Of a stretch of DNA of 64,000 nt, positions 24,055 through 35,772 are shown in pieces. The notes beneath the pieces are model-generated. The model did not search any database, was not told the DNA's origin, and saw only the letters and a list, made by a program, of their open reading frames with translations. Origin of the DNA: Ulota crispa (lineage: Eukaryota; Streptophyta; Bryopsida; Orthotrichales; Orthotrichaceae); assembly GCA_963920765.1 (NCBI GenBank), contig OY987243.1:15562001-15626000 (forward strand), in the 5' to 3' direction. The position numbers and the translations under genes were made by a program. Numbering within the stretch: the first letter of the stretch is position 1; each line of letters opens with the position of its first letter.

Positions 24055-27000
24055 ATGGAAGAAAGAAGTGAAATGGTGGTGAGCGATTCGAAACTTGATA
24101 TTATTATGTCTGCAATTATTTCCATGAACATTGAGCGCTAACAAATGTTCAAACAGACCGAAGATCTCAATGCAAGACATTCTGGCCTTGAAGCAAGATT
24201 ACAACAAGTTATGGAGCAAGGATCTGTTGTTGCACCTACATCAACTATTCAAGCCAATAATCTTTCAAATTCTATGTTTCAAACTTCAAGTTCCAGCAAG
24301 AACAAAGAACCTAGAGTCAACCTTTCGGATAAATTCAATAACACGCATTCTAAATTTCGTGGTTTTGTCAACCAAATTCGACTTATTACGCTCCTTTAAT
24401 CCTAACGATATTTGACAGACGCAGCTTGCATTGGATTGGTACGGACATTGTTATTCAATAAAGGATTTTTTTGGTTTACACCGTTTTTTGAGAAAAATTC
24501 TCCAATATTCAACAATTTTAAAACATTTCTGGAAGCGTTTGAAGAAGCGTTTGGCAAACATGACAAAATACATTCTTCAACAACAAAAATTCAAAGCTTA
24601 CGACAAGAACGGTATTCAACATCAGTCTATGCTTTCAAGTTTTATCAACTAGCATGCGACATCAATTAGGAAGAACAAGCTTTACTAAATCAATTCTATT
24701 ATGACTTACGGGACGAAGCAAAAAATTTATTACTTTCATTACCAGATCCTACAACGTTGAACGATGCTATTAGTCAAGCTGTTAAAAGTGATAATCGGTT
24801 ATTCGAACAACAACTAGATAAACAAGGTTGGACTACGTCTCGACCATATAATAGTTACTCTACATCTTCTTCAACTTCAAGTATTGGTAATTGGACGGAA
24901 TAAAAAGAACATGCACATTGATAGAGTTTGATTTAAACCTTTTACGGAGCAAGAAAAGAAACGCCGACGCAAAGAAAGATTATGTCTCTATTGCGGAAAA
25001 GAAGGACACAAGGTTAGCAATTATTTTGAAAAGTAACGACGCATGACGCAACTTTGGAGCACAAGACAGAAAAACAAAAAAGTCCAACCACAATAAAGTC
25101 CGTGCGGCTGGATTTGGCAGTATCATCAACATCTTCAGGTCTTATACTATCTGCAAATCCTACTCCTTGCTTAACCGTACCCATACGTCTGGATTCAAAA
25201 AATATTAAAATTCAAGCTTTGATTCATTCGAGAGCCTCAGCTTGTTTCATTGATGAATTTTTTGTGAAACGTCATAAAATTTCTACTATCCAAAAATAAA
25301 AAACCGTTCACGTTAAATTTATTGATGGACAACCGTTATCTTCTGTCGATGTTATCCATGAGACAATTCCTTTACAAACAACAGTAAAAAACCATAATAG
25401 CCATGTGGTTTACAACATTATCTATTCTCCATTTAATCTTGTGATTTTAGAACTTTCATAGCTTGAAAAATTTAATCATCAAATTGATTAGACAAATTGT
25501 AGTATTACCTTTTTACTTGAAAAACCTTTTACAAGTATATCAATAATTACAGCCAAAGACCCTTCTAGCCAGAAAATATTAAAATCTTTATTTCTTGAAG
25601 CTTGAGCATTTATAGAAGCCGCTAAAGACACTGATAAATTTGTGGTTTATACAATTTCAATATCTGAGCAAATCACTACAACAATTTTGCTTCCAAAGAT
25701 GTACAAGGAATATCAAGACGTTTTTTTAAAAAAAATGCGGATATTTTGTCCAAGCATCGACCATATGATTGCGCAATCAATCTTTAAAATGATGCTCAAC
25801 CACATTTTGGTCCCATATACGATTTGTCGCAAAATGAGCTATCCGCATTGAAAGAATATCTTAACAAAAATTTGGCAAAAAACTTCATTTAACACTCTAA
25901 GTTTCCAGTTGGTGCACCTATCTTATTTGTAAAAAAAAAAATGGATCTTTACATATGCACGTGGACTACCGCGGGCTCAACAAAGTGACAATTTAGAATC
26001 AATATCTCTTATCTTTAATCAGCGGATTTTTGGATCAAGTCGGACAAGCAAAGATTTATACCAAAATTAATCTAAAAGGAGTTTATAATCTTGTGCAAAT
26101 CAAAGAAGATGATGGATGGAAGACAACTTTTTGAACAAAATATGGCCATTTCAAATATAATGTCATGTTTTTTGGACTTACAAATGCACCAGCTATCTTT
26201 CAATATCTCATGAATGATATATTTAGAAAATTTTTGAACGATTTTCTTGTTTGCAACCTAGATGACATCCTAATATATTTCAAAGATATAGTTAAACATG
26301 GAAAACATGTAAAGCTAGTATTTGAAAAGCCTTGCAATATTGGCTTATACGCTAAACTTGAAAAGTGTGTTTTTCACATTACTGAAATAAAGTTTTTTGG
26401 TTACTTTATTTTGAACAATGGCATTTTCATGGATTCCAAAAAAATTCAAGTTGTATTGGATTGGGCAACTCCAAAAATGGTACGCGATGTTTAGTGTTTT
26501 CTTGGTTTTACAAATTTTTATCGAATTTTTAGCAAAAATTATTCTCAAATTGCTACTTCATTTATACGGCTTACATGCAAGGATAAATTGAAGTGGAATC
26601 CAAAAGCAAACACGGTATTTCAAATATTGAAACAAACTTTTATTATAATTCCAATATTAATCCATCCGAACCTTTCCAAACCTTTCTTTATAAAGACAGA
26701 TGCTTCGGATTTTGCATTGGACGTAGTGTTATCACAGCAAAAAAAAAACAGAAAACTTCATTCAGTTGCTTTTCATTCAAGGAAATTTAGCGCCGCGGAG
26801 ATCAACTATGAAATTCACAATAAAGAGTTATTTGCTATTGTAGAATCTTTTCAAGAATGGCGTCATTTACTTGAAAGCGTCGCATATCAGATAACAATAT
26901 ACATGGATTACAAGAACCTCAAATATTTTATATCTACTTGTATTTTGTATCGTTGACAAGTCCGTTAAAATATGTCTTTATCTAGGTTTGATTTTGACAT

Positions 27001-28613
27001 TATACATCAACCCGGAAAGCTACAAAGGTTATCTAATGTTTTATTGAGAAGATTCAATCTTATGTCTAAGGAAAAAAAAACAGCATATGACTAACAATGG
27101 ACAACGCTTTTGAAGCCTGAACGCTTTCGTTTACGAGCAACTCAAATCTCGTTTTCAGTTGATTCCAATTTTCTTGATCAAATCCGAGCAGCCTCACCTA
27201 CAGATGCTTTAGTACTTAATATCAAACAACGCTTTATCAATACCATGAAGGATTCTAGCAAATTCAAGATTGAAAAAGAATGTTTGTACTTTGAAGAACG
27301 CTTTTATATTTTTGATGAACCACATCGCTTTCAAGTCATGTAAGCACATCACAATCTTCCAGCCATTGGTCACCTTGGATTCAATAAAACGTTGGAACTC
27401 ATTTCTTGTATTTTTTGGTGGCCTCAAATGTAAAAAACCATCAAAGACTTTGTACTATCTTGCGATTTTTGTTCTTGTTCAAAGAATCCTCGACATCGAC
27501 CGTACGGATTTTTACAACCTTTACTAATGCAAAAACAACCATGGTCATCTGTTTCTATGAATTTTATTACAGATTTACCAATTTCGGCTAAATTTGATTC
27601 TATTTGCGTGATAGTCGATCGGTTTTCAAAAATGGCACATTTTGTTCTATGCAAAAAGACGATTACGGGAGAAAAAACAGCTAAACTTTTTATTAACAAT
27701 ATTTATTGTTACCATAGATTACTCAAAAACATTGTATCAGACAGAAGACCTTAGTTCATCTCTAAATTTTGGCAATCATTATTCATAATCTTGCAAGTGA
27801 AGATTAAGCTTTCATCAATATTTCATCTTCAACCAATAGTCAAACTGAACGCGTAAATCAAGTTTTAAGACAATATTTGAGGTGCACTATAAATTATCAA
27901 CAAGACAATTAGGTATTTTTACTGCCACTTGCAGAGTTTGCATACAACAACAAAAAATATACATCAACTTAAGGGACTCCATTTTATGTTAATTATGGCT
28001 TTCACTCAAAAATTGATATGTTACCAGCTTAAAAGGGGGAGAGTCCTGCAGTAGAGATTTTAACAAGACATCTAAAAAAGTTACACACAATAGTACAAGC
28101 TTATTTAGAGAAAACTTAAGTACGTTATAAAGATTGTGCCGATGTAAAAAGAATATAGCAATTAAAGTTTTGAATTGGTGATAAAGTGTGGCTAGTGCAA
28201 CATAAATAAAAACAACTCGTCCAAGCAACAAACTTGATTATTGCCAAATTGGGCCCTTTGTTATTGAAAAACAAATCAATGCTGTTGCATATTAACTATA
28301 ATTACCGGTATCAATAAAAGTACATCCCGTATTTCATGTTTCACTTTTGGAAACTTATAAAAAATCTAATTTTCCTGAAAGAATTCAACCTCCGCCGCTT
28401 TGCGTTGAAATGGATGATATTATAGAGTATGAAGTTGAAAAGGTGTTAGATTCAAGAATTCGGAGAGGACAAATTGAATATTTTATTCATTGGCGTAGAT
28501 ATCCAATTAATGAATATACATGAAAATCAGTTTCAAACTTAACTAACACACCTTTGAAGATCTATGAATTTCATCGCCAACATCCATCCAAACTAAAAGC
28601 AACAACATTGTGA
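24055..28613 (+). pseudogene. Broken gag-pol with chromodomain
   Basis: Starts at ATG 24055. Gag shows the FRGFVNQIRLI segment, then a CCHC-type knuckle (CLYCGKEGHKVSNY) whose last Cys is replaced by Tyr. The protease active-site region is altered (HSRAS). Reverse transcriptase retains VDYRGLNKVT and a DD pair in a degraded catalytic box (NLDD). RNase H keeps FIKTDASDFA; integrase keeps the PWSSVSM...DLPIS...VDRFSKM region. A chromodomain-like end lies at about 28410-28610 (EYEVEKVLDSR, QIEYFIHWRRYP). In-frame stops include 24667, 25459, 25489, 26132, 26492, 27752, 27910 and 28521. No functional protein is expected. Confidence 0.85.
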
Positions 28614-28650
28614 ACTCTTTGAAGGACCTTGGAACTAAAAAAAAAGGTGA

Positions 28651-29088
28651 TGTCACGGACATGAACGGATTGACTTAGAATGTTCTAAAAGGCTTTAAAA
28701 AGATAAAAAATCTTGGAAGTTTCTAGAAGGTTGGAAGCCTCTAGAAGGTTAAAAGCTTCTAAAAGACTAAAAGTTTTTAGAAGCTTAAAAGCTTCTAGAT
28801 GACTGAGAGCTTTTAGCTTGAAGGATTCTAGAAGCTTGGAAGCCTCTAGAAGGATTGAGGCCTCAACCTTTGAGTATATATAGGAGTTGAGGTTGAGAGG
28901 TTCCTTAATCTCGACAACTTATCTTGCCTTCTTAGTCTTTGGCCTTCAAGCCTTAGTCTTTTATCTTGTTCTTGTCTTGTATCAGTATCATCTGAAATAC
29001 ATCTTCAGCCTTGATTCTAATATTCTTCTGCATTCTTATCTTGATTTCTGACTCTCAAACTTTATTCTAGTCCTTGAGTCCAGTCTTT
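28651..29088 (+). repeat. 3' LTR
   Basis: Begins TGTCACGGACATGAACGG and is colinear with the 5' LTR. It has a TATA box at 28873-28881 and contains a perfect three-unit heat-shock-element pattern, GAAGTTTCTAGAA, at 28716-28728. A second cluster, TTCTAGAAGCTTG, is at 28826-28838. It is followed by an inverted copy of the LTR start (29089-29199). Confidence 0.8.
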
Positions 29089-29199
29089 TAGAAGCTTCTA
29101 ACTTTCTAGAGGCTTTCAACCTTTTAAAAACTTCCAAGACTTTTTATCTTTCTAAAACCTTCTAGAACCTTGTAAGTCAATTTGTTCATGTCTGTGATA
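29089..29199 (-). repeat. Inverted copy of the LTR start
   Basis: About 110 bp that read, on the minus strand, like the first 110-120 bp of the LTRs (ending GTTCATGTCTGTGATA on the plus strand). It gives the whole element terminal inverted repeats. It lies inside the GGGCC target duplication, so it was present when the element inserted or arose at integration. Confidence 0.7.
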
Positions 29200-29204
29200 G
29201 GGCC

Positions 29205-29709
29205 TGCAACACATTTCATCTATTTTGTGTTTGTTGGAGTCATTGATAAAGCTGCTATTATCAATCAAGTTGTCATACCTTGGCAAAGTTACCTTATGCT
29301 TCAGCCTTGACCACTTGGAGGGGCATGCAACTCTCTTTATGCTATAATAAATAATGATTTTGCGTAAGGTTTTAGCTTCTTTGCTCCTTGGCTTAAGCAC
29401 TTGTTGCTGTATCCAACTTCTACTTGCTTCTCCCACTATTTACCACAATAATTATTGACAAAAGTTACTATAATCTTGATAAATATTCAAATAGTGTGAA
29501 ATGTCAAGAAATTAGTATGAGGCAACCTAAAAGCACAATTTGGTGTAGTTTCTTGCTCCAATAAGTACTTTCTTCACATTTGCTGTAACATTTACTTCAT
29601 CTTTGCTTTACAAAACAAGGGTAAAATTTAGTGTGATTCTCAACTTTTCATGATTATGTTTTGAGAGCATCTTTAGAGCAAAAGCCCTACTTGACCATTG
29701 TAATGCTTG
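29205..29709. other. Gene-free stretch right of the retrotransposon
   Basis: Contains part of a family A-like element: around 29495-29550 the stretch TGAAATGTCAAGAAATTAGT and GAGGCAACCTAAAAGCAC match a family A right end. Nothing else supportable. Confidence 0.45.
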
Positions 29710-30335
29710 TACACTAAATGGTGCATTTAGGTTGCCCTGCACTAATTTCTTGACATTCTACACTATATGAATACTTACTGATGCTACAATAATTTTCATC
29801 AATAATTAGTGTAGTAAACAATTTTAAAGGGCTTGACAACTAAGGTAGCAACACCCATAACTATCACTGTATCCATAACCATCAACTCTAAAATCTTGGA
29901 AAATATGTGGAAGTGAATAGATGTAATTACAAAGATGTATTGTACAACATGTGCACATGAAACCTTAGTGTTGGTATTAGGTGCAATTGTAGTCGGCTTT
30001 TTAAAATTCACAACTTATCCTCACAATATCCATATAATACATTCTAAAGTGCAAACTCATCATTTTTCTCTTGCTAATAGGATCCTATAATTTGCTAAAT
30101 GTTTATTAATAATTATTATGTTCAAAACCCTTAATTTGATGATTATAGGTGCTGCAACCTTACTACAAAGTTGTAAGTGAACAAAATAACATCTAAGTTG
30201 TAAATCATGTGAAATTGTCATATCTAAAAATTTGCATGCACCTCCAAATAGGCATAGTGGTGAGTCAAGAGTTAACTTTTTAAATTAAGGCAACCTAATT
30301 GTTAAAGCAACCTAAATGCACTATGCATTTAGTGG
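29710..30335. mobile_element. Family A MITE with nested family B MITE
   Basis: The left end TACACTAAATGGTGCATTTA and right end CAACCTAAATGCACTATGC are inverted repeats. The interior is interrupted at 29836-30164 by a family B element. A clean example of nested MITE insertion. Confidence 0.7.
29836..30164. mobile_element. MITE family B, uninterrupted copy
   Basis: Ends AGGTAGCAACACCCATAACT and the reverse complement of TTATAGGTGCTGCAACCT. About 329 bp. ACTA occurs just outside both ends and could be the target duplication. It matches the split copy at 22314-23046. Confidence 0.7.
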
Positions 30336-31125
30336 AAAGAATAGCCAAAAGGAACAGCAATCAAGAGACCGCAGCTTGAGGAAAGCTAGAGCAGGTTCGA
30401 AGCCAAAAATCTCAAAATAACCCTAAGACGGTACGCCCATGGTATCTATTTTCTTTGGCGATGATGGTTGTGAGATTTTTTTGTCCTCCCTCTGACCCTA
30501 AACCCTAAATTGATCCTAAGTTGTATTAATCCTGCAGTTATTCCAAGAAAAAAGCATGTCCTTGGTGACACTGAATGTAAATTTATTGAGTATGATTAGA
30601 GGTGTAAAGAGACTTACTGTAGGATCACTTCACACTATGGACCATCGAAGTTGACCAAGAGAAAATTGATCATTTATTTCCATGGTCATGATTCTTGGTC
30701 TAGAGCCGTGACCATGGAAGATAAAGATTCATTTTTTGAGGGTCTCGGTCACTTCCCAGAGTGTGAAGTGGATTTGGACCGGGACGGATGTGGATTGATT
30801 TTCGTAAGTTAGATCTAAAGAGGGTAGATTTGGGGTTTAAATTGTCCCAATACTACAAGGGTCACTAACATAAAATGTACAAACCACGTGAGAGATATTG
30901 TTAGATGAATTTTATTCTTAAAACTTAAAAACTGAAGATAGCCTACTCATTTGATAGAGTAGTAATAAAATGTTTTTTTGAGTCAGAATATATAGCGTAT
31001 GGCGTCTTTTATTCACCACAATAGAACATGATTTTCTTTACGGTGGATTTAAATGCCAAAAAAAACATACACAAAAGATTCAATAACGAAAAGACCCTTA
31101 TCTCTCTCACAGGGTACATTAAATT
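30336..31125. other. Gene-free stretch next to the left HMG-CoA lyase arm
   Basis: Two CCCTAAA units near 30488-30503 look telomere-like but are isolated. A partial fold-back lies around 30600-30790 (TCACTTCACACTATGGACC and its partial mirror). From 30848 to about 31110 the DNA is related, in reverse complement, to 47485-47780 on the far side of the right arm. Confidence 0.55.
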
Positions 31126-31496
31126 TTCAAAGAGTGACCCCCAGGCAACATACGCTTTGTGTGTTAATTGTAACCTCACCTGGGAACGTACATATCTAGA
31201 GCAGGAGATGCTGATGCAACTGCAGTCAAACATTCCCCCAGCCAGACCCAAACAGAAGCTCTTACTAATCGCCTTTGACAAATACTTCCAAATCAAAACA
31301 AAACAAAACAATACAAAATCGTTGTAAAGGTGAGCCAAACACATCTTCTTTGAAACATATGCATCGTAAACCAACCAATACCCACACAACGTTTACTGAA
31401 GCCAACACTGTGTTAGAAACTAAAACAATTCTCGCACTTTTGTTTTGAGCTCTGGGATGTAGGCATGATCTAATTTTGAAGAGATTCAGGAATTAT

Positions 31497-34400
31497 CTAG
31501 AGTTTGGACATACCCTGGGTGCTACTCCACAAAGACTTCCCAACTTTAGACCCCGAAGTGCGGCTAATATGTTCACAAATGAAGTTTCCAGCTTCTTCTA
31601 CTAGTGCCACGTCAACGCCAGTCTTGATTCCAAGGCCCTCTAATAAGTAAAGAACTTCCTCCGTGGCGACATTACCTGTCGCACCTTTGGCATATGGGCA
31701 GCCCCCCAAGCCTGCTACTGACGAATCCACCACGTTGATGCCCATCTGCATGTTGTCAAGATTTCAAAACCGCTCAAAAACTTCACACCAAGACAGACGT
31801 GACATTGTGTCGCATTTAACTAAATATGGACAGCTCGTGTATTTACAAACTTTCTATGTTCCTAAACATTGGACATTTTCCAGTATACTGCACGTGTTTT
31901 GCTCAACGTTTTGCATATACTTTTCTTTGGACATATCTCTTGATGTTTTGCAAACACCTCCCAATGTTTTGCAAACCAGAGGATTTTTTGTAATATTACT
32001 TGTGGACTTCGGACAGTCCATATTTAGTTAGATGTGGCATATAAAGGGTTTTGGCAAGTGAGCATTGGACATAAAGAAGTGCTTGCCAGCTTGTAATATG
32101 AAAAGAAAAAGGTTTTGGGATTTGCAATGATTTGGACTCATACTATCTTGGGGAAAACTTTGCTCTTTTTTATATGGGAGTGCTAAGACTTAGTTGGTTC
32201 ATCCATTAGGGGCGGATATTCGTACCTGAAGAGCAACAACTATATTGACGAGAGCTTGTCCATAAGTGTTGTGCAAATGCACTGCCAAATTACTTGCAGG
32301 AACTTCTCGCATCACTGCCTCAAGCATCCGCCTTACCGTTCCTGAGAGATCAAGCCTCTAAGGTCAGCACCAAGAGAGAGAATCATAGAAATTTTTTGAG
32401 CAACTCTACAGAAACTGATTGGAAAGAAAAGAAAAGAGCTTTACCAGGATTGCCGATTCCAATGGTGTCACCGAGAGAGATTTCATAGCAGCCCAAACGG
32501 TGAAGCTCTCGTGCTACATAGGCCACTTTATCAGGAGATATAGGGCCTTCAATAGGGCACCCCACAACACAAGACACGTACCTGAAAAAACCAGGATAAG
32601 TAACAATCTAGTCAAGAACACAAAAAACCCATATATTTCGCTTTTTTTCAAAAAAAGACCACATATCAAATTCAACTATTTATGACTTATTCATGTAATT
32701 GTGGACTTTGTATGATGCTAAACATTGAAGACTTCCCAATATTTCACATGCGTTTTTCCCAGAGATTTGCATGTCTTTTGATTTGGACATATTTCTCAAT
32801 GTTTTTCAAGTACCTCCCACTGGGACAACACTATTTTGCAAGCGTAAAACAGTGAACCATGAGCAATGAGCCAAGATTTCAGTGAGCGGAAACCAATCTT
32901 GAGCTCAAAATCAATGCAACAACTACAAAAACAGTAAGTTTAGCAAGTTTTTCAAGAGATGAAAGTTTAAAATGCACAATTATAGGGCCCTATGTCCACG
33001 GTTATAGGTGAAATTTAGTATTTTGACAAAAGATCCAAACTCACGGCTCCTGGCTCACAAATCCCCGCTCACGGTATAGCATTCCCCTTCCCAATGTTTT
33101 GCAGATCAAATCGATTTTTGAGACTTCATTTATGTACTTTGAATAGTCCATAGTTAGTTGAATGAGGCATCCATTCAAATTTCAAAGTTTTTTTGGGATA
33201 GAATTGTCATACCCTCGTACAGGAATATCTTGCTCCTTGGCCGCATCGCACACTTCTCGGAAACGAGTAATGCTTTCCTCAATGGTGCAGTTCGTGTTGG
33301 CTTTAGCAAACGACTCCGACGCTGCAGCAAAGATTGCCACCTCTTGTGCCCCCGCCTCTATTGCTGCCTTGAAACCCTGCCTTACAAACATGTGAGCACA
33401 TCACTACCACAAACTACGTTGCAAGCTAACAGCAAGGCAATCAATCAATCGACACACTTTGGAATCAAACAAGCAAACTTACAAACCTTGCAAAAAACTT
33501 CAAGCTTAATGAAAAATAGGACATCATTTTCATTAGAAGTGGACGTGATGTTTCTACAAAATCATCATTGCATTGAGGGATTGAGGACTGCCAACCCAAT
33601 GGGTTGACACCCACCAACACAATTGTAGAACTGTAGATTCTTGTGGCCTCACAAACAGACATACATTGTAAAAGAGAATAACTTATCATAATTAAAAGCA
33701 ATGAGTTTTAGACTAGAATCATTTACTACTACAGACACAAAAATCAATCCGCTGTAGAGGTCCATTTGCAAACTAATATAAAAAAATTGTCCGCAGCAAT
33801 TTCTCGGTTGGTTTTTAAAATACTGCAAAGCAAAGAGGGATTTTCAACCAACAATCGCTTTGAAAGATTGTAAGTCTTGTACTGTATTTATTGAGGAGTT
33901 AGTGGTTGTCAACAAAAGTCTTCTGTTTGTTGTAATGGTTGCAAACTTATTTCTTGTTACATAGAAATGGTGTTCTTTTGCTGACAACAGCCTCACGTAA
34001 CTTTTTTTACCTTCAAATTCGGTACCAAAACAGGTAATCGGCTTCGTTCCAAATTCCGAACTGCAGCCATTACGTCCTTTGCATCTGCTAGCTACCACAA
34101 CAAGCACCAAATTCATATCAGTAGTCTTGTAAGCTACGCTACGCTTGTGCCCAAGGTCATCAATTCTGACAAGTCCGGGATATGAAAAGATTTATTAAAA
34201 GAACGGTATAGACCACCTCATTCCTGCTCACAATAGGGGTAGTTACACCTTCTCTTAGAATGAAACTTTTAAGAAGAGTGAAAAGTTGTGGAGTGGAAGT
34301 AAGAGCCAATGGGAGCACTTCTCTATGAAAGAAGGTGTAACTCCCCTTTTGTGGGCGGTGGAGAATGGAGGATGAGTTTACCTAGAAAATGGTGATGCGA

Positions 34401-35772
34401 TAAGAAAGCAAACTGCATTCACTCACTCAACCAAGGTTTCCAACTACAATGAGGGTGAAAGCGAGAAGAACGAGATGAAAAAGAGACACGCATCGGTAAA
34501 ACTTCACATACAAAAACTTCTTCATGCCCATTCTTCTCCTTCAGAGGTGAAGAAGAAAACTTCTCAATCATCAAAGAACGAATCTTTGCAAATCAAGGAG
34601 AGAGTGCCACGTCCTCATTTTTTGAAGATTGAGAATAGATTGAAGAAGGTGTGACTACCCCTCATGAAAAAAAAGGTGAAAGAGGAAGCGAGCAGCTTTC
34701 ACACACCTGAGGGACCCATTTGGGAGAGACGAAGCTTGTCGCTTCAACCACAGGTAGCCCAGCGGCAACGAGCCGTTGGATGAGCTGAACCTTCACAGAT
34801 GTAGGAACAATTTCCTTTTCATTCTGCAAGCCGTCTCGAGGACCCACTTCTACGACTTTCACGTAGCTAGGAAGACCTGGCACCTACAACAACAACAAAA
34901 GAAAGAACAGCAAAAACAACATAAACATTCTGAGACAGATCATTCCAAAAATCTTGCATACTCAGTACATAGTGGTTTTGAGAATGTGCATGATCTCAAC
35001 ATCAGAACTTGCATCCCTTATTTTGCATATGGCACTAGTAGGACTAAGCTTTTAACCCTTAAACGCCATAAAGGACGTTTTTCATCCCCTGGATAACAAA
35101 AAAATACTCTGTAAGATGGAAAAAGGTCATTTTTCATCTTATTTATAAAAAAAAAGTGATCATAGATACATGGTCACCATGGAAGGCAAACAAACAACCT
35201 CGCCAAATGTACTCACATTTCTAGGTAAATCAAAATTGTGAAAAGATTCACAAACACAATGTGAGATCTCATGTTGCCCTTCTTGCATTTTTCATGAAGG
35301 CAACATGCACTGTTGACTTCTTCTTGACTTTTGCAACTTTGAGAAACAATATTATAATGGGTGGGCACTTGCCACACCACTATACAGCACCGTAGAGCTA
35401 CTACTATAGAGGGGCAGTCACAATGACCAACCGGGCGTTTCGAGGTTAAGACTCACACTTGATCTCATTTGTCGTAAAAAGTATGCAAAAACATATTTCA
35501 ACTAGTAAGGTATCCAAATAATACAGTCTCAGCTGCATTGAAAACCTCCTTTTATTTGTCAGTAAAATAACCTGGCCATAATTATGAAGAAAAGAGCATA
35601 TACAGTGTGGCAAAGGAGGTGAGGTTACCTTAAGGGAGAACAAGGCGCCAGTGTTTGACTTGTACCCTCTGATAGAAGACCTCGGAAATGGAGTGGAAGG
35701 GAGTACACCCCTCATGTTCAAATATATAATTTTCCATACTATAGACAAGATTTTTGTGTTTTTTTTTCCCAT
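31497..35772 (-). CDS. Hydroxymethylglutaryl-CoA lyase, left copy, 5'-truncated
   Basis: HMG-CoA lyase cleaves HMG-CoA to acetoacetate and acetyl-CoA in leucine breakdown, usually in mitochondria. Exons 2-7: 34883-34707, 34091-34011, 33376-33213, 32581-32445, 32341-32226, 31745-31497. Exon 1 is present only from 35705 to 35629, because the duplicated segment begins inside it. Upstream sequence is unrelated to the right copy but stays open, giving possible starts at ATG 35772 ([13 protein letters not shown]...) or ATG 35715 ([10 protein letters not shown]). The catalytic body equals the right copy, so enzyme function is possible if a promoter exists, but the original leader peptide is lost. 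It could instead be an unexpressed copy. It is read divergently from the right copy. Confidence 0.75.
31808..32034. mobile_element. Family I fold-back in HMG-CoA lyase intron 6 (left arm)
   Basis: Ends TGTCGCATTTAACTAAATAT and the reverse complement of ATATTTAGTTAGATGTGGCA, about 227 bp, with GTTTTGCAAAC repeats in the centre. The same element is at 45988-46214 in the right arm. Confidence 0.65.
32660..33169. mobile_element. Family I fold-back with internal insertion, intron 4 (left arm)
   Basis: The ends (CACATATCAAATTCAACTAT and the reverse complement of TAGTTAGTTGAATGAGGCAT) and the ATTGGGAAG / TGTTTTGCAGATC motifs match family I. The middle (about 32817-33087) is foreign, including the mirrored GAGCCAGGAGCCGTGAGTTT region. 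The partner in the right arm is 44853-45362. Confidence 0.5.
34232..34665. mobile_element. Fold-back with triplicated end, intron 2 (left arm)
   Basis: The motif AGGGGTAGTTACACCTTCTC occurs in inverted orientation three times (outer ends and an inner pair near 34237-34350). This suggests a fold-back element with an inner copy of its own end. Partner in the right arm: 43357-43790. Confidence 0.5.
35056..35445. mobile_element. TTAA-flanked element in HMG-CoA lyase intron 1 (left arm)
   Basis: Flanked by TTAA (35052-35055 and 35446-35449). The left terminus CCCTTAAACGCC and the reverse-complemented right terminus CCTCGAAACGCCC are related. 390 bp. Relatives of its interior occur at 4215-4880 and 14476-14825. 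The right-arm copy is 442 bp because of the 52-bp duplication. Confidence 0.55.

Larger units (their letters stand above)
31126..35705 (-). repeat. Left arm of the HMG-CoA lyase inverted duplication
   Basis: 4580 bp that are, as far as I can read, base-for-base the reverse complement of 42265-46896, introns and intronic MITEs included. Positions in the two arms add to 78022 from exon 2 outward and to 77970 in exon 1/intron 1, because the right arm carries an extra 52-bp tandem unit. Identity stops abruptly at 31126 (right partner 46896) and at 35705 (right partner 42265). Confidence 0.92.

Noticed and set aside
30485-30505. Telomere-like CCCTAAA units
   Set aside because: Only two units, with no array; no evidence of an interstitial telomere.
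33158-33607. 149-residue open frame, found identically in the right arm on the opposite strand
   Set aside because: It is the antisense shadow of HMG-CoA lyase exon 4 and its intron; its duplication follows from the palindrome.
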